Shown here in pieces: positions 63,728 through 64,000 of a stretch of DNA of 64,000 bases. The position numbers and the translations under genes were made by a program. The DNA comes from Alitta virens (lineage: Eukaryota > Annelida > Polychaeta > Phyllodocida > Nereididae). The stretch lies in assembly GCA_932294295.1 (NCBI GenBank), contig OW028573.1:60861829-60925828 (forward strand), in the 5' to 3' direction. The notes beneath the pieces are model-generated. The model was not told where the DNA came from. It ran no database searches and saw only the letters and a program-made list of their open reading frames with translations. Each line of letters opens with the position of its first letter. Positions within the stretch are counted from its first letter, which is position 1.

Positions 63728-63838
63728 CTACGAGCTCATTTGCAGCAAGTTGTTAATTGTGGCGTCCTTATTTCCTTGGTTTACTTCCAGCAATGATCTG
63801 ATTACCTCTTCATCAACATCGGGGAACATGTCTTTCAC
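63728..63838 (-). CDS. TOLLIP: TOLLIP last coding exon (end of CUE domain)
   Basis: On the minus strand, acceptor TTCTCCAG then 36 codons and TAG (63728-63730). Reads [19 protein letters not shown], then [17 protein letters not shown]. The MFP motif and the LL of INNLLQM are the ubiquitin-binding signatures of a CUE domain, and the whole matches the human TOLLIP C-terminus (DMFPNMDQEVIRSVLEA, GNKDAAINSLLQM) closely. TOLLIP is a cytosolic and endosomal adaptor (Tom1 binding, C2 and CUE domains) acting in Toll/IL-1 receptor trafficking and autophagy. The rest of the gene lies beyond the right edge. It is convergent with ROS1. Confidence 0.88.
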   Translation of the reverse strand: MKDMFPDVDEEVIRSLLEVNQGNKDATINNLLQMSS

Positions 63839-64000
63839 CTGGAGAACAATTAAATATCAGTGTTAACATGCATGATTTGTACAAGTTTTTTTCTATGCGC
63901 ATGCATAGACTCGCAACATTTTCAGATTCATACACACCATTTATTTACATTACAGAAATGGAAATATAATATTACAGCAATACCAGTATCAGTTTGGTAA

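Noticed and set aside
1..64000. CRISPR array, bacterial operon or prophage
   Set aside because: Spliced eukaryotic genes throughout; the short repeats are microsatellites or transposon parts with no spacer structure.

Overview
This is a 64 kb piece of animal nuclear genome: AT-rich, with small exons bounded by GT-AG introns, many microsatellites and several mobile-element relics. It carries one very large plus-strand gene and the last coding exon of a minus-strand neighbour. The proteins point to a non-vertebrate animal, most likely a marine invertebrate and perhaps an invertebrate deuterostome. The species cannot be fixed from the sequence alone.

The plus-strand gene is an ortholog of the receptor tyrosine kinase ROS1 (Drosophila sevenless). 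I could join 44 exons from 6867 to the stop codon at 60289-60291. They total 7458 bases, an open frame of 2485 codons plus stop, and the splice phases agree throughout. In order they encode a Cys-rich N-terminus, FN3 domains 1-2, beta-propeller 1, FN3-3, beta-propeller 2, FN3-4 and 5, beta-propeller 3, FN3-6 to 8, a transmembrane helix, a juxtamembrane segment, the tyrosine kinase domain, and a long tail with three ITIM-like tyrosine motifs. The true first exon of the longest form was not found; it lies in 1-6866 or upstream of the window. Two intronic open stretches (26985-27033 and 45895-45985) look like signal-peptide first exons. Each ends in a phase-1 donor ahead of a phase-1 FN3 exon, which suggests nested shorter receptors made from internal promoters.

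Layout: 1-6866, no gene recognised. 6867-22103, five small exons of the Cys-rich N-terminus separated by long repeat-bearing introns. 22104-31244, a 9.1 kb intron with a LINE reverse-transcriptase relic, tRNA-like SINEs, a candidate alternative first exon and a 2.2 kb fold-back element with TTAA target sites. 31245-42339, FN3-1 to the end of propeller 2. 42340-47318, a 5 kb intron with a second fold-back element and the second candidate first exon. 47319-55016, the rest of the ectodomain and the membrane helix. 55167-60291, the cytoplasmic kinase and tail. About 60292-62150, the 3' UTR, which holds a hairpin-forming MITE.

At the right edge (63728-63838, minus strand) is the last coding exon of a TOLLIP ortholog, encoding the end of its CUE domain. 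Its 3' UTR runs toward the ROS1 3' UTR, so the two genes are tail-to-tail with predicted poly(A) sites only about 100 bases apart. Residue numbers below count from the first codon visible at 6867.
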